The notes: generated by a model not told the origin, from the letters alone. Shown: positions 36,428 to 46,511, numbered from the stretch's first letter. The stretch: DNA of 64,000 nucleotides from Luteibacter aegosomatissinici (GCF_023078495.1 NZ_CP095742.1:1488001-1552000), one strand, 5' to 3'. Numbers and translations: made by a program.

Positions 36428-37270
36428 ATGGTTCCAGCGTCAGGCATCGCACCCGGTCGGCTTGTCAGCCGGCACGGGCGGACGCGATCGCACGCCTTCA
36501 TCCTGGCGCTTGCCGGTGTGCTTCTTGCCCTGGGTATCGCCGTGCCCGTGGCGATAGCCGACGGCGGCTCGCTTGCCGCGCATCCCATCGCCACGATTGT
36601 CGCGGCCGTACTTTGCGTAGCGGGCCTCGGCCTGGCCGTGGCGTGGAAAGCCATGGAGCCGAAGACGGTGCTGGAGCTGCACGACCGTGGCATCGTCGTT
36701 GTCCACACCCGTACGAAGAGCGAAGACTTCGTGCCCTTCGCCGTCATGGGCGATCTCTACCTTTACCGCACCGGGCAACAGAGCGGGCACGTGAACGCGT
36801 TGGCCTTCCGCCGCGATGCGCAATCGCCGTGGGTACACGTGCATGACACGCTGGGTGATGCGTTCCGCCTGCGCGGGGCTATCATCGAGGGCCAGCTGCG
36901 CGAGCGAGGGCCGCTCACGCTACGCGCGCTCGAAGCGGGCGAAGGCGTGGTCTTCCACACGGTATCGGATGAAGAGCGGCACGCGAGGCGCGATGTGCGC
37001 ACGGCACCGGCGATCTCCGCCAGGGCGTTCTACCTGAGCCCGTTGGGCGTGGAGTTCGAAGGGCTGACGATTCCGATCAGCGACATCGCGTCAGTCGATG
37101 AAGGCACGAGCTCCGGCTCGCTGCGCTTGCTGGATGAGCGCGGCAACACCTTGTGGGGCGTGCACTACCTGTCGCTGTTCAGCGCCGACCTGTTCATCGT
37201 GCTGATGCGCACGCTCATCGAAGCCCGCCAATACGGTCTGGGCGGCGTGACCAGCAACAAGCCGTATTAA
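36428..37270 (+). CDS. Membrane protein of unknown function
   Basis: This 280-aa protein has two N-terminal transmembrane helices (about residues 22-45 and 50-72) and a soluble C-terminal part. It contains VLELHDRGIVVVH, GDLYLYRTGQQSGHVNALAFRR and FEGLTIPISDIASVDEG, a beta-rich pattern like PH-type domains. GGAGGG lies 6 nt before the ATG. It is flanked by REP pairs. The family is not recognised. Confidence 0.75.
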   Translation: MVPASGIAPGRLVSRHGRTRSHAFILALAGVLLALGIAVPVAIADGGSLAAHPIATIVAAVLCVAGLGLAVAWKAMEPKTVLELHDRGIVVVHTRTKSEDFVPFAVMGDLYLYRTGQQSGHVNALAFRRDAQSPWVHVHDTLGDAFRLRGAIIEGQLRERGPLTLRALEAGEGVVFHTVSDEERHARRDVRTAPAISARAFYLSPLGVEFEGLTIPISDIASVDEGTSSGSLRLLDERGNTLWGVHYLSLFSADLFIVLMRTLIEARQYGLGGVTSNKPY

Positions 37271-37443
37271 GAACAACGCCTCCCGCCCGCGCCACCGGGC
37301 TGCTGAATTCTCAACGGCGGGGCGGAAGGCATCACGGCACCGATGATGGAGAGTCGATAGGGGCCGTGATGGGCGAACTATAGGAGCGCCCGTTGCCAAG
37401 GGGAATTCGATTGTTCGGATCGATCCCATAGCCACAACCTATA

Positions 37444-37539
37444 GTAGGAGCCCACCCTGTGGGCGACGCTCTTCGCGGCAACGAATCAGGCCCTGAGGCG
37501 TGGTCGCGAAAAGATGTCGCCCACAGGGTGGGCTCCTAC
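37444..37539. repeat. Paired REP element (family A)
   Basis: GTAGGAGCCCACCCTGTGGG and its inverse end just before the mutS stop. The 170 bp before it (37271-37443) show no feature. Confidence 0.93.
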
Positions 37540-37546
37540 GGGGGCG

Positions 37547-40132
37547 TTAGCGCAGCATTTTCTTCAGCTTGTAGAGCTGCTCCAGCGCCTCACGTGGGCT
37601 GAGATCGTCGGGGTCGACCGAGCGCAGCGCTTCCTCCACCGGCGAGGGCAGCGGCGGGGCGAACAGACCCATCTGCGGCGCCGGCGTGGCGGGGGCGGCG
37701 ACGGCGGTGGTGACTTCGTGGCCCTGTTCCAGCGCGGAGAGGTAACGGCGCGCGTCGGCGATCACCGCCTTGGGCAAGCCGGCCAGCGCGGCCACCTGCA
37801 AGCCGAAGCTGCGGTTGGCCGGGCCATCCTTCACCGTGTGCATGAAGACCAGCTGCTCGCCGTATTCCACGGCGTCCAGGTGCACGTTCGCGATGGTCGG
37901 GTATTCCGCGGCCAGTTCGGTGAGTTCGAAGTAGTGCGTGGCGAACAGGGTGAAGGCACAGCTGGTGGCGGCCAGGTGCACGGCGGCGGCGCGGGCAAGC
38001 GAGAGACCATCGTACGTGCTGGTGCCACGGCCCACTTCATCCATCAGCACCAGGCTGCATTCGGTGGCGTTGTGCAGAATGTTCGCCGTCTCGCTCATCT
38101 CCACCATGAAGGTGGACTGGCCGCGCGACAGGTCATCGCCCGAACCGATGCGGGTGAAGATGCGATCGATGGGGCCGATGGTGGCGGCCGACGCGGGCAC
38201 GTAGCTGCCTACATGCGCGAGCAGCACGATCAGCGCATTCTGGCGCATGTACGTCGATTTACCGCCCATGTTCGGGCCGGTGATCATCAGCATGCGTCGC
38301 GATGCATCGAGGTTGATATCGTTGGGCTCGAACGGCTCATCGCGCACCTTCTCCACCACCGGGTGGCGGCCGCGTTCGATCTGAATGCCCGGCACATCGG
38401 TGAGCACCGGCTGCGCCCAGTCCAGCGTTTCCGCGCGTTCGGCAAGGTTCGCCAGCACATCCAGCTCGGCCATGGCCGAGGCGGCGATCTTCAGCGTAGG
38501 CAGTTGCTCGATCAGCTTGTCGAGCAGCAGTTCGTACAGGGCGCGCTCGCGCATGAGCGAGCGTTCCTTCGCCGAAAGCACCTTGTCTTCGAACTGCTTC
38601 AGTTCTTCGGTGATGTAACGCTCGGCGTTCTTGGTGGTCTGCCGGCGCGTGTAGTGCGTGGGCGCCTTCTCGGCCTGCGCCTTGGTGATCTCGATGTAGT
38701 AGCCGTGCACGCGGTTGTAGCCGACCTTGAGGGTCGGGATACCGCTGGTGGCTTTCTCGCGTTCTTCCATGTCGACCAGGAACTGGTCGGCATTGGTGGA
38801 AAGGCGGCGCAGTTCGTCGAGTTCGTCGTCGTAGCCATCGGCCAGCACGCCGCCATCGCGTAGCAGGACTGGCGGCTGTTCGATGATGGCGCGGGCGAGC
38901 AGGGCGGCGGTATCGGCGTGGTCGCCGATGCGCTGCACGAGGTCATGCAGCAGCGGGCTGTCGACGCCTTCGATTTCTTCGCGCAGGCGCGGCGCGGCGG
39001 CCAGGCCATCGCGCAGCGTGGAGAGGTCACGCGGGCGCGCAGAGCGCAGCGCCACGCGGGCCAGGATGCGTTCCAGGTCGCCCACGCCGCGCAGCTTCTC
39101 GCGCAGCGTGCCGTGGCGACGCGCATCGATCAGTGCGCCGATCGCCTGGTGGCGGCTACGCAGCAGCGTACGGTCGCGCAGCGGGCGGTTGAGCCAGCGG
39201 CGGAGCAGGCGGGCGCCCATCGGCGTCACGGTTTCATCGAGCACGCCGAGCAGCGTGTTATCGACATTGCCGCTCTGGTGCGTATCGATCTCCAGGTTGC
39301 GCCGGGTGGCCGCATCCATGGCGATGGTCTCGGCCGCGTTCTCCACGGCCATGCCGGTGAGGTGCGGCAGCGCGCTCTTCTGGGTTTCTTCGACGTAACC
39401 GAGCAGGCAACCAGCGGCGGCGACGGACAGCGGCAGGCCATCCACGCCGAAGCCGCGCAGATCGCGGGTCTTGAAGAAGCGGCACAGCTCGCGCGTGGCG
39501 GCATCGCCATCGAAGTGCCAGGGCTGGCGCTTGCGCAGGCCGGGCAGGGTGCTGACCAGCTTGGGCCAGGCGACATCTTCGCTGACGAGCGTTTCCGCCG
39601 GCTGCAGGCGCGCGAGTTCCGCGGCGAGGCCTTCGGCGCTGTTGGTTTCGGTGAGCAGGAAACGGCCGGTGGAGAGATCCACCCAGGCCATGCCGTAGCC
39701 CTTGGGGCCGGCAGCAATGGAAAGCAGCAGGTTGTCGCGGCGCTCTTCCATCAGCGCGGCATCGGTCACCGTACCCGGGGTGACGATGCGCACGACTTCG
39801 CGCTTCACCGGCCCCTTGGAGGTGGCCGGATCGCCGATTTGCTCGCACAGCGCGACCGATTCGCCCAGCTTCACCAGGCGCGCCAGGTAGCCTTCCACCG
39901 CGTGGTAAGGCACGCCGGCCATGGGAATGGGCGCACCGGCCGACTGGCCGCGCTGGGTCAGCGTGATATCGAGCAGCCGCGCCGCCTTGCGGGCGTCGTC
40001 GTAGAACAGCTCGTAGAAGTCGCCCATCCGGAAAAACAGCAGGATATCCGGGTGTTCCGCCTTGGCCGCCAGGTACTGGCGCATGAACGGCGTATGCCCC
40101 GCCGCCGAGGCGATGTCTTCTGCTAAAGCCAT
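37547..40132 (-). CDS. mutS: DNA mismatch repair protein MutS
   Basis: The 861-aa mismatch sensor has the N-terminal mismatch-binding motif [15 protein letters not shown], Walker A in [13 protein letters not shown], Walker B in [16 protein letters not shown], and the C-terminal helix-turn-helix. The ATG at 40132 starts [19 protein letters not shown]; upstream frame codons are not conserved in character. It works with MutL, which is not in the window. Confidence 0.97.
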   Translation of the reverse strand: MALAEDIASAAGHTPFMRQYLAAKAEHPDILLFFRMGDFYELFYDDARKAARLLDITLTQRGQSAGAPIPMAGVPYHAVEGYLARLVKLGESVALCEQIGDPATSKGPVKREVVRIVTPGTVTDAALMEERRDNLLLSIAAGPKGYGMAWVDLSTGRFLLTETNSAEGLAAELARLQPAETLVSEDVAWPKLVSTLPGLRKRQPWHFDGDAATRELCRFFKTRDLRGFGVDGLPLSVAAAGCLLGYVEETQKSALPHLTGMAVENAAETIAMDAATRRNLEIDTHQSGNVDNTLLGVLDETVTPMGARLLRRWLNRPLRDRTLLRSRHQAIGALIDARRHGTLREKLRGVGDLERILARVALRSARPRDLSTLRDGLAAAPRLREEIEGVDSPLLHDLVQRIGDHADTAALLARAIIEQPPVLLRDGGVLADGYDDELDELRRLSTNADQFLVDMEEREKATSGIPTLKVGYNRVHGYYIEITKAQAEKAPTHYTRRQTTKNAERYITEELKQFEDKVLSAKERSLMRERALYELLLDKLIEQLPTLKIAASAMAELDVLANLAERAETLDWAQPVLTDVPGIQIERGRHPVVEKVRDEPFEPNDINLDASRRMLMITGPNMGGKSTYMRQNALIVLLAHVGSYVPASAATIGPIDRIFTRIGSGDDLSRGQSTFMVEMSETANILHNATECSLVLMDEVGRGTSTYDGLSLARAAAVHLAATSCAFTLFATHYFELTELAAEYPTIANVHLDAVEYGEQLVFMHTVKDGPANRSFGLQVAALAGLPKAVIADARRYLSALEQGHEVTTAVAAPATPAPQMGLFAPPLPSPVEEALRSVDPDDLSPREALEQLYKLKKMLR

Positions 40133-40350
40133 GATTTTCCGACGCTTAAGTACGAGAGCGCACCGCCCGTGGCGCGCTGGCCGTACATGATACCGGCTCG
40201 GGCAAGGCTCGGTGGCTATTGGCGGCTTGTGGACAGAAAATCGGCGCATGAGCCGGCTACTTGTGGAGTGCGGGCCTTGTCACGGACATCGTCACACCCC
40301 GACTGGTACCGTCCCGCGCAGGGATCAGAGTGACCACCACAGGAGTTCCA

Positions 40351-41106
40351 ATGTTCGTGCTTAAGGATACGAAGACGACGCGTCGCCGCAGCTGGCTAAT
40401 CGGTTTCACCGCTCTCGCGCTTGCCCACACCGTCGCGGCAGCGCCCGCGCCGCAGGAAGCGAACGCCGCCTACGATGCTGCGGATGTGCGCCTCAACGCC
40501 GCGTACAAGAAATTGTCTCAATCGCTCGATGATCCCGGTCGCAAGGCACTGCGCGTTGAAGAGCGACAGTGGATCATCGGGCGCGATACCTCGTGCAAGG
40601 TATCCGCTGGCACCGTCGTCAAGAACGAATGCACGACCGCGCAGACCAGCTTTCGCGCCGATGAACTCGAGAAGCGCCCGACGGCCTCCATGAAATCCAA
40701 TGCCGGCAGCGGTCCAGCTTCACTGGCCGGCGAGTGGGCCTACCGCACCGATTGCAATTCCGGACACAACGCCGAGATCAACGTGCAGAAGACGTCGCCC
40801 CAGGTAGAAGGTACGTGGTCCGATGGCACCCGTAACTCCGGTAGCCAGGGCCGATTCAAGGGCGAATGGCGTGATGGCAAGGTGTTTATCCGCTTTTGCG
40901 CCGAGGACTCGGCCGATCGCGGCTACCCTGCCTGCCCGGCCTACGGCGATGTCGCCGGCTATATGGCCAGCGAAGGCAACAAGCTCGCCTGGTACCGCAC
41001 GTCCGGTATGCCGGCCGAAGGCAAGTTCGACAGGTACGTTGTCCTTGGCCGCAAGCCGAAGGGTGGTGATGTTCCCAAGGATACGAAGTGCAAAGCGCTG
41101 GATTGA
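40351..41106 (+). CDS. Secreted DUF1311 (LprI-like) protein with extra domain
   Basis: This 251-aa protein has a signal peptide ending HTVAAAPAP. A DUF1311 module follows (YDAADVRLNAAYKKLSQSL, LRVEERQWIIGRD with Cys pairs), then a roughly 110-aa beta-rich domain (GEWAYRTDCNSGHNAEINVQ to CKALD). The ribosome-binding site CAGGAG is 6 nt before the ATG at 40351. It precedes another DUF1311 gene and a dead XVIPCD effector gene on the same strand. It may therefore be a retained immunity or lysozyme-inhibitor protein (inference). Confidence 0.8.
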   Translation: MFVLKDTKTTRRRSWLIGFTALALAHTVAAAPAPQEANAAYDAADVRLNAAYKKLSQSLDDPGRKALRVEERQWIIGRDTSCKVSAGTVVKNECTTAQTSFRADELEKRPTASMKSNAGSGPASLAGEWAYRTDCNSGHNAEINVQKTSPQVEGTWSDGTRNSGSQGRFKGEWRDGKVFIRFCAEDSADRGYPACPAYGDVAGYMASEGNKLAWYRTSGMPAEGKFDRYVVLGRKPKGGDVPKDTKCKALD

Positions 41107-41179
41107 CGGCCATCGATGTATCGGCGTGGTATCGCGCGATGGTGTACGTTTCCAGATATGCAATTAGGGAGAGCTTTAC

Positions 41180-41593
41180 GTGATCAGGTTTGTCTTTGTA
41201 ATGGTGGCAATCGTTGGCTCATTGTTTTCGGCCAGCGCCTATGCCACAGGTGGTGACACCGCCACCGATGACGCTAAGCCTTTTCGCCCGGCATACTACG
41301 CTTGTGTAAAGGCTTCTGGGGGCGTTACGGCTGCCCTGAACGACTGTATCGGCACAGAACACGATTTTCAGGACAAGCGGCTGAACGTGGCATACCAAAA
41401 ACTGCGAAAGTCCATGGCTGATGCGCAGCGGACGGCATTGCGGGATGAGGAACGCGCCTGGATCGCGAGCCGAGACAAGGCGTGCGCACCTGACCAGGCT
41501 GGCGGCACGGGCGCGATGCTCGATTCGAACCAGTGCGATCTGCGTGAAACGGCGCAACGTGCGGCCGTGCTCGAGGCTCGCCTCACCCCGTAA
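41180..41593 (+). CDS. DUF1311 (LprI-like) secreted protein
   Basis: This 137-aa protein has a signal peptide ending SAYATGG. The DUF1311 core has YYACVKASGG, LNDCIGTEHDFQDKRLNVAY, LRDEERAWIASRDKAC and a final Cys-rich helix. It lies 43 bp before the XVIPCD pseudogene, in the immunity-then-effector order used by the intact modules. It is a candidate orphan immunity protein. Confidence 0.82.
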   Translation: MIRFVFVMVAIVGSLFSASAYATGGDTATDDAKPFRPAYYACVKASGGVTAALNDCIGTEHDFQDKRLNVAYQKLRKSMADAQRTALRDEERAWIASRDKACAPDQAGGTGAMLDSNQCDLRETAQRAAVLEARLTP

Positions 41594-41636
41594 AAGGCCG
41601 CCGGCATGGTGCCCGTCGCATAGGAATGGTGGTTCG

Positions 41637-42023
41637 CTCGTCGACCCACGGCATCCGGGCCATGAGATGTACAAGCAGGCCCTGTAGGGCGTGAGCGACG
41701 TAGATGCCAAGCAGGGCCGCACCACCGACCAGCAAAGCCACAACTTTGCTGGCGCGCTAGCCAATGCCGCGCATGCCCAAGGCCTCTCGCGGATCGACCA
41801 CGTGATGCTGAGTGAGGATGGCTCACGCGCCTACGCCGTGCAGGGCGACCTGACTTCACCCTTCAAGCAGATCGCCCAGGTCGACACCGCCCAGCCCGTG
41901 AAACAGCCGCTCGAGCGGAGCGGGGCGAACTGGCAGTAGCCGGCGCAGACCCAGGCGCAACCGGCGCAGGATCAGAAGCAACAGCAGAGCCGGCAACAGA
42001 GTCAGCCGACGATGTCGCGCTAA
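41637..42023 (+). pseudogene. Decayed X-Tfe effector: XVIPCD remnant
   Basis: One continuous reading frame encodes an XVIPCD: HPGHEMYKQAL, an amber stop, GVSDVDAKQGRTTDQQ, SRIDHVMLSEDGSRAYAVQG, LTSPFKQIAQVDTAQPV. A second amber stop (41937-41939) and a Gln-rich tail to TAA 42021 follow. The first TAG (41685) stands where a CAG is plausible; the second follows a CAG. No toxin domain remains upstream. It lies on the opposite strand to the intact effectors. Confidence 0.88.
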
Positions 42024-42082
42024 CGAGAGCCTCTACGGCCGGGAACAGGGGAGGGGCGGCGCATAGTCGCCCCTTTTGTATG

Positions 42083-43552
42083 TCAGGGCCCGTGAGGACG
42101 AATGGCCGCTTGTGTCTGAACCTGCGTTTGGGCCTGATCCTGGTTCCTCGCCGCCTGCTGCGCCACCTCTTGCTGGTGTGCCGCGACAGCGCCATGCCAT
42201 TGCTGCGACGACTGCTCAAGCGGCGTCTTGATGGCCTGCGCGGTATCCACCTGCACGATCTGCTTGAACGGCGAATTCAGCTCGCCCTGCACACCGAAGG
42301 CCTTGCTACCGTCGCCGTTGAGGATGACGTGGTCGATTCGCTGGAGACCGTCGCGGGCTGCGGCGATGGTGATCGAGGCGGCGAGCTTTTCGCTATTGCC
42401 ATCGGGCGACCGGCCGAGCTTCGCATCAACAGCCGATACCCCCTTGTGGGCCTGCTCATAGAGGGCGTGCCCGGGGTGGTCGAAATGGCGCAAGTCCGCA
42501 TCGTTCGCGTGAGGCGTGGGAAGGGATGCGCCATACGTCGCCGTGCCCAGACCGTGGACGATGTGAGGGTCGGAAAAGCGCTCGGAAACTTGGTTTGCGA
42601 CTCCGCGCGCCGCATTAATCACGTCATGCCCCGCATGGTTCGCCATCCGTACACCCTGTTCGGCCTGCGCGGCTGTGTACAAAGTCTGTCCCGCTATCGT
42701 TGTAACGACGGCCTCAGCCGGACCGCGCATAGCGCGAACGCCGATAAGGGTTGGCTGATCGAGGTCAGACGTCAGGGTGGTCCGGCGTGTCAGAACGTCG
42801 TGGCGGAAGGCATCAACGAGGGCCTTGTTGTCCTCGTACCGATGCGCCGTCACCGCATTAACGACAGTCGGGTTCCCCGGCTTGTCGTCGAAATTTTCCA
42901 TATAGTGCGCGCTGACATCCCCGGCGCGGTAGATATCTCCGAGGCCGTGGTGTCCGGCCGTGCCATAGCCTGCGGCTTTAAGGGCGGCGATATCTGACGA
43001 TGTCGCGTAGATGCGAACTTGCCCGAAGTGCTCACTTGACGCACTGACAAGATCCGTCGCGCGAACATGATTGATCATCTGGTCGCCGCCGGATTGATCG
43101 TGACCACGGAGGCCCACAATGCCGTATGCATTGAACGTTTCACCGCGCAGGCCAAATTTCTCGGCGTTCAGCTGAGCCAGGCCACCGCCTAGGGAATGGC
43201 CGGTGACGGTTATCGCATCGTGGGCGTCGACATGACTTCCGCGCGGAAGAGCCTTCTTGAGCGTTGCTTCCGTGTAACGTTCAGATTCGATGGCCTGAAG
43301 GTCGATTCGGTGGCTGACCATGATTCCGTCGACCGCGCCATCGAGCGGATCGTCAGTTCCGCGGAATGCGATCACCACGTTGTTGCTTTCTCTCTCTCGG
43401 AAGGTTGTCGCTGAGAACCCCGTGAAGAGGCTCTTGGCGGAGTCAATGACTTCGAATTTCTTGCCTCCCGCTATCACCTCCTTTCCGACCTGCAGGCGCT
43501 CGTCGTAAGAGGCGGAGGCGAGGTGTGCGTATTCGTTGGTTCGTTCGTTCAT
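42083..43552 (-). CDS. X-T4SS effector: class-3 lipase + XVIPCD
   Basis: The 489-aa protein has an N-terminal alpha/beta-hydrolase of the lipase class 3 type, with nucleophile Ser120 in VTGHSLGGGLAQ and VVIAFRGTDDP. The C-terminus (about 357-489) is an XVIPCD (HPGHALYEQAHKGVSAVD, QRIDHVILNGDGSKAFGVQG, LNSPFKQIVQVDTAQ) with a Gln-rich tail. It should be delivered by the X-T4SS through VirD4 and act as a phospholipase in target cells. Its ATG overlaps the stop of the preceding immunity gene (ATGA). Confidence 0.93.
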   Translation of the reverse strand: MNERTNEYAHLASASYDERLQVGKEVIAGGKKFEVIDSAKSLFTGFSATTFRERESNNVVIAFRGTDDPLDGAVDGIMVSHRIDLQAIESERYTEATLKKALPRGSHVDAHDAITVTGHSLGGGLAQLNAEKFGLRGETFNAYGIVGLRGHDQSGGDQMINHVRATDLVSASSEHFGQVRIYATSSDIAALKAAGYGTAGHHGLGDIYRAGDVSAHYMENFDDKPGNPTVVNAVTAHRYEDNKALVDAFRHDVLTRRTTLTSDLDQPTLIGVRAMRGPAEAVVTTIAGQTLYTAAQAEQGVRMANHAGHDVINAARGVANQVSERFSDPHIVHGLGTATYGASLPTPHANDADLRHFDHPGHALYEQAHKGVSAVDAKLGRSPDGNSEKLAASITIAAARDGLQRIDHVILNGDGSKAFGVQGELNSPFKQIVQVDTAQAIKTPLEQSSQQWHGAVAAHQQEVAQQAARNQDQAQTQVQTQAAIRPHGP

Positions 43553-44208
43553 GGGGTTGCCTCCCTGGCATTAAGCTGAATCTGAAAGGCCTTATCCGGC
43601 TGCGTTAGCTCGGACCTGTCGCGAAGGCCCGTGTCGATAAGTGACTCCGCCGAGTCCTCGTATGACTCGATGGAGAAGTAGGGCGCCGTAGATGTTTCCC
43701 GGCCGTCCGAAGGCGGCGCGACGGACGCGTCGAACTTCCGGTTCTTGTGGCGTATTGAGACTCCCGCAGACGTGAGGTGCCAATGGCATATTCCGCGTCC
43801 GTAGTAATCACCGTCGATCAGCGCATCTGTGGCGAACGTTGCCTGGTATACGTCACCAACCTTTGTCACTGGTAACGAGAGGGTGTGGTGGGGAACGTTT
43901 CGTACGCCCGACACCGGCGCTAAGGGAACGCAGGGCCAGTTCTCCACCTCATAGGATGCGGTGGCCTCGACGCTATCGAAGGGGCCGGGAGCGTTCTTGA
44001 TGGACGCGAGCAGGTGAAAGATTTGTTTCGGCTGAGGATTGATCTGAACGTTTGGTTCACCGGATCCATGGCTGCAGCTAACAGCGAGCAGGCCCGCAAG
44101 AAGCGTCAGACCCGCTCGGCTCGGCTGGATGGCAGTTCGGCGCACTGCTCTGCCTTCAGGATTTTGTCGCCTGTGCGACCGAGAAAATGACCTTATCGGA
44201 TTCATCAA
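43549..44208 (-). CDS. Candidate immunity lipoprotein (CVPL family)
   Basis: This 219-aa protein has an N-terminal lipoprotein signal with lipobox LLAVSC. The body shares SYEVENWPCVPLAPVSGVR and DGDYYGRGICHWHL with its neighbour at 44205 and with the gene at 47981. It overlaps the lipase effector by 4 bp downstream and the paralog by 4 bp upstream. Sited in the periplasm, it would neutralise lipase effectors. The role rests on position and paralogy, not on a known domain. Confidence 0.82.
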   Translation of the reverse strand: MMNPIRSFSRSHRRQNPEGRAVRRTAIQPSRAGLTLLAGLLAVSCSHGSGEPNVQINPQPKQIFHLLASIKNAPGPFDSVEATASYEVENWPCVPLAPVSGVRNVPHHTLSLPVTKVGDVYQATFATDALIDGDYYGRGICHWHLTSAGVSIRHKNRKFDASVAPPSDGRETSTAPYFSIESYEDSAESLIDTGLRDRSELTQPDKAFQIQLNAREATP

Positions 44209-44801
44209 GGCGCCACCGTCAGAACGATGCCAAAAGTTTGCTCTGAGTGCTTGAATCCCGATTTGTCGTAGAGTCCGGTATCAATTTGCCCTTCGGACGC
44301 GCGATCGTAGGAATTATTAGCGAAAAATGTTGAGGTCTTGCCTTGGGCATATTCGCCGAATGGACGAATGACGGCGTCAAACTGCCGGGCCTTCCGAATG
44401 GCACGAAAGCCGACCAAGATGAGCTTCCAGTGGCATACCCCTTGCCCGTAATAATCGCCGTCGACCATTCCATCCGCGAAGAACTCCGCCTTGTAGCCAT
44501 CACGATCGCGCGTTAGAGGTAGCGCCATGACATGGCGCGGGATCTTTCTCACCCCGGATACTGGGGTGAGCGGAACGCAGGATGTGTTCTCGACCTCGTA
44601 GGTTGCGTCTGCGGTTACACGATCGATCGGGCCGGGAGAATCTCGTATCTCGGCCTCAAGTGAGTACCGTTTATGAGGGGTCGGGTTCGTCTCTCCCACT
44701 GCGGTAGAGGGCGGATGGCTGCACGCAGTCGAAAGGCAGGCAAGCGTCGCGAGCCCGATGACGAGCCCGCTTCGACCACTACTTATCGCTGTTATATCCA
44801 T
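44205..44801 (-). CDS. Candidate immunity lipoprotein (CVPL family paralog)
   Basis: The 198-aa protein has a lipobox in LACLSTAC. It has the same motifs as the next gene: TYEVENTSCVPLTPVSGVRK, DGDYYGQGVCHWKL. The ATG at 44801 is preferred over starts at 44810 and 44807 because AAGGTG lies at proper spacing. It starts 10 bp after virD4 and overlaps the paralog by 4 bp. It may cover a second lipase variant. Confidence 0.8.
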   Translation of the reverse strand: MDITAISSGRSGLVIGLATLACLSTACSHPPSTAVGETNPTPHKRYSLEAEIRDSPGPIDRVTADATYEVENTSCVPLTPVSGVRKIPRHVMALPLTRDRDGYKAEFFADGMVDGDYYGQGVCHWKLILVGFRAIRKARQFDAVIRPFGEYAQGKTSTFFANNSYDRASEGQIDTGLYDKSGFKHSEQTFGIVLTVAP

Positions 44802-44811
44802 CGACATCACC

Positions 44812-46491
44812 TTACACCGCCAACGTCGGAATCTCAGCCTTCTTAAGCAGCCGCGACGTAAAGTACTTGTCCTGGTAATACTTGATCTTCTCGCACATCA
44901 CCGGGTGTGGGATGCCTTCGTAGAAGAACACTTCCTTATCGGTGCCCATGGCCTTGAGTTCCTGCGGGAGCATGAGCGCGCGCTTTTCCTCGGTCTTGCT
45001 GTGGGTGTCGCCGCCCTTGCTCTTGGTGACGTTCTTCTTGGTCACCGTGGTGTAGCCGAGCATCTCGGAGTAGTCGTTGGCATCCTGCTGTTCGCGCGGG
45101 GCGTAGACGATCTGCAGGGCGTGGTTGGTAATGAGCGTGCGTGACACATCCTTGCCGTACACCGCATCGAGCTGGGCCATGCTCTGGATGATGGGCAGAA
45201 GGCGGATGTTGTAGCCGGCCATGTAGGAGACGGCCGAGGCGATGATCTCCACCTTGCCGATCGAGGTGAACTCGTCCATCAGCAGCAGGCACTGGTGCTT
45301 CAGTTCCGGGTTGTTCTGCGGCAGCTCCTTCGTATTGAGGTTGATGAGCTGGCTGAAGAACAGGTTCACAATGAGGCGGCTTTCGGCCAGCTTGTTCGGC
45401 TGGATGCCGATGTAGATGGTCATCTTCTTCTTGCGCACGTCGGTGAGCAGGAAGTCGTCGTCGCTGGTGGCCGCATCCAGCACCGGGTTGATCCAGGCGT
45501 TCAGCGGTTCCTTGAAGGTGCCCAGGATCGAGGCAAAGGTCTCCGCCGCCTGCGAGAGCATGTTGGCGAAGGCGGACTTGGCGTTCGGGCTGAGGAACGG
45601 CTTCTGCGACATGGCGCCGTAGAGTTCGCGCAGGTCGGTGCCGTCGCCAGACGAAAGGCGGTAGATCATGCCCAGCGTCGGCTTGTCACGAAGGATCGTG
45701 GGCAGGCCGTTCTTCTCGTCGTGGTCCCACTTCTCGCACAGGTACAGCGAGAAGGCCATGAAGGCGTTACGCGCCTGGCTTACCCAGAACTTCTGGTCGT
45801 CGGAACCATCGGGGTAAAGCATCGAGGCGATGCTCATCAGGTCGGACACGCGGAAGGCCGGATCCTTCGAGACGTAGCTCAGCGGGTTCCAGCGGTGCGT
45901 ACGGCGGTCTTCCGCGAACGGGTTGAACAGGTAGATCTCCTGGCCCTGTTCCTTGCGCCAGCCGCTGGTCAGGTCGAAGTTTTCCTGCTTGATGTCGAGG
46001 ACCACCACGGATTCCTGGTAATCCAGCAGGTTAGGGATCACCACGCCCACGCCCTTGCCGGAGCGGGTAGGCGCGGCAAGGATCACGAACTGCTGGCCGG
46101 GCAGGCGGACCAGGTCGCCCTTGAAGCGGCCGACGAGCACGCCATTGGGAGCGGGGTCCAGCATCTTCTGCTTGCGCAGGTCGCCCGAGCGGGCGAAACG
46201 GGCGTCGCCGTGCATGGTCTGCTTCTTCTTCCTGAGCAGCACGACCAGCACGACAAGCCAGCAGAGCAAGGGCACGCCGAAGCCAACGGCACCGGCGGCC
46301 TTGATCTTCCATGCATAGGGGCCGTACTGCGGCACATCCAGCACCCGCACGTAGGCGATATAGGTGGTGAAACCGAGGGCGACATCTTTCAGCCCCAGGA
46401 ACAGCAGCGTCAGCCAGCCCGCGAATATCTCGCCTATCAACAAGGCAGCCACGAACAAACCGGCTGCCCAATACCCCTTGGTTTTACTCAT
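44812..46491 (-). CDS. virD4: Type IV coupling protein VirD4
   Basis: The 559-aa coupling ATPase has two N-terminal TM helices (about residues 7-35 and 69-86), Walker A in APTRSGKGVGVVIPN, Walker B in LLLMDEFTSIGKVE and the TraG-type PQELKAMGTDKEVFF. In Xanthomonas citri the X-T4SS VirD4 binds XVIPCDs of effectors. Here it lies inside the effector array, about 11 kb from virB6, between a lipase effector and an immunity pair. It is probably transcribed with them. Confidence 0.95.
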   Translation of the reverse strand: MSKTKGYWAAGLFVAALLIGEIFAGWLTLLFLGLKDVALGFTTYIAYVRVLDVPQYGPYAWKIKAAGAVGFGVPLLCWLVVLVVLLRKKKQTMHGDARFARSGDLRKQKMLDPAPNGVLVGRFKGDLVRLPGQQFVILAAPTRSGKGVGVVIPNLLDYQESVVVLDIKQENFDLTSGWRKEQGQEIYLFNPFAEDRRTHRWNPLSYVSKDPAFRVSDLMSIASMLYPDGSDDQKFWVSQARNAFMAFSLYLCEKWDHDEKNGLPTILRDKPTLGMIYRLSSGDGTDLRELYGAMSQKPFLSPNAKSAFANMLSQAAETFASILGTFKEPLNAWINPVLDAATSDDDFLLTDVRKKKMTIYIGIQPNKLAESRLIVNLFFSQLINLNTKELPQNNPELKHQCLLLMDEFTSIGKVEIIASAVSYMAGYNIRLLPIIQSMAQLDAVYGKDVSRTLITNHALQIVYAPREQQDANDYSEMLGYTTVTKKNVTKSKGGDTHSKTEEKRALMLPQELKAMGTDKEVFFYEGIPHPVMCEKIKYYQDKYFTSRLLKKAEIPTLAV

Positions 46492-46511
46492 CTCTCTCTC
46501 GTCCGTATGGA

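Noticed and set aside
28928-37539. Regularly repeated palindromes, considered as a CRISPR array
   Set aside because: The copies are kilobases apart, paired as inverted arms and lie between genes. There are no short unique spacers or cas genes.
37571-38863. A long plus-strand frame antisense to mutS
   Set aside because: MutS is full length with intact Walker motifs; the antisense frame has no start signal or family.
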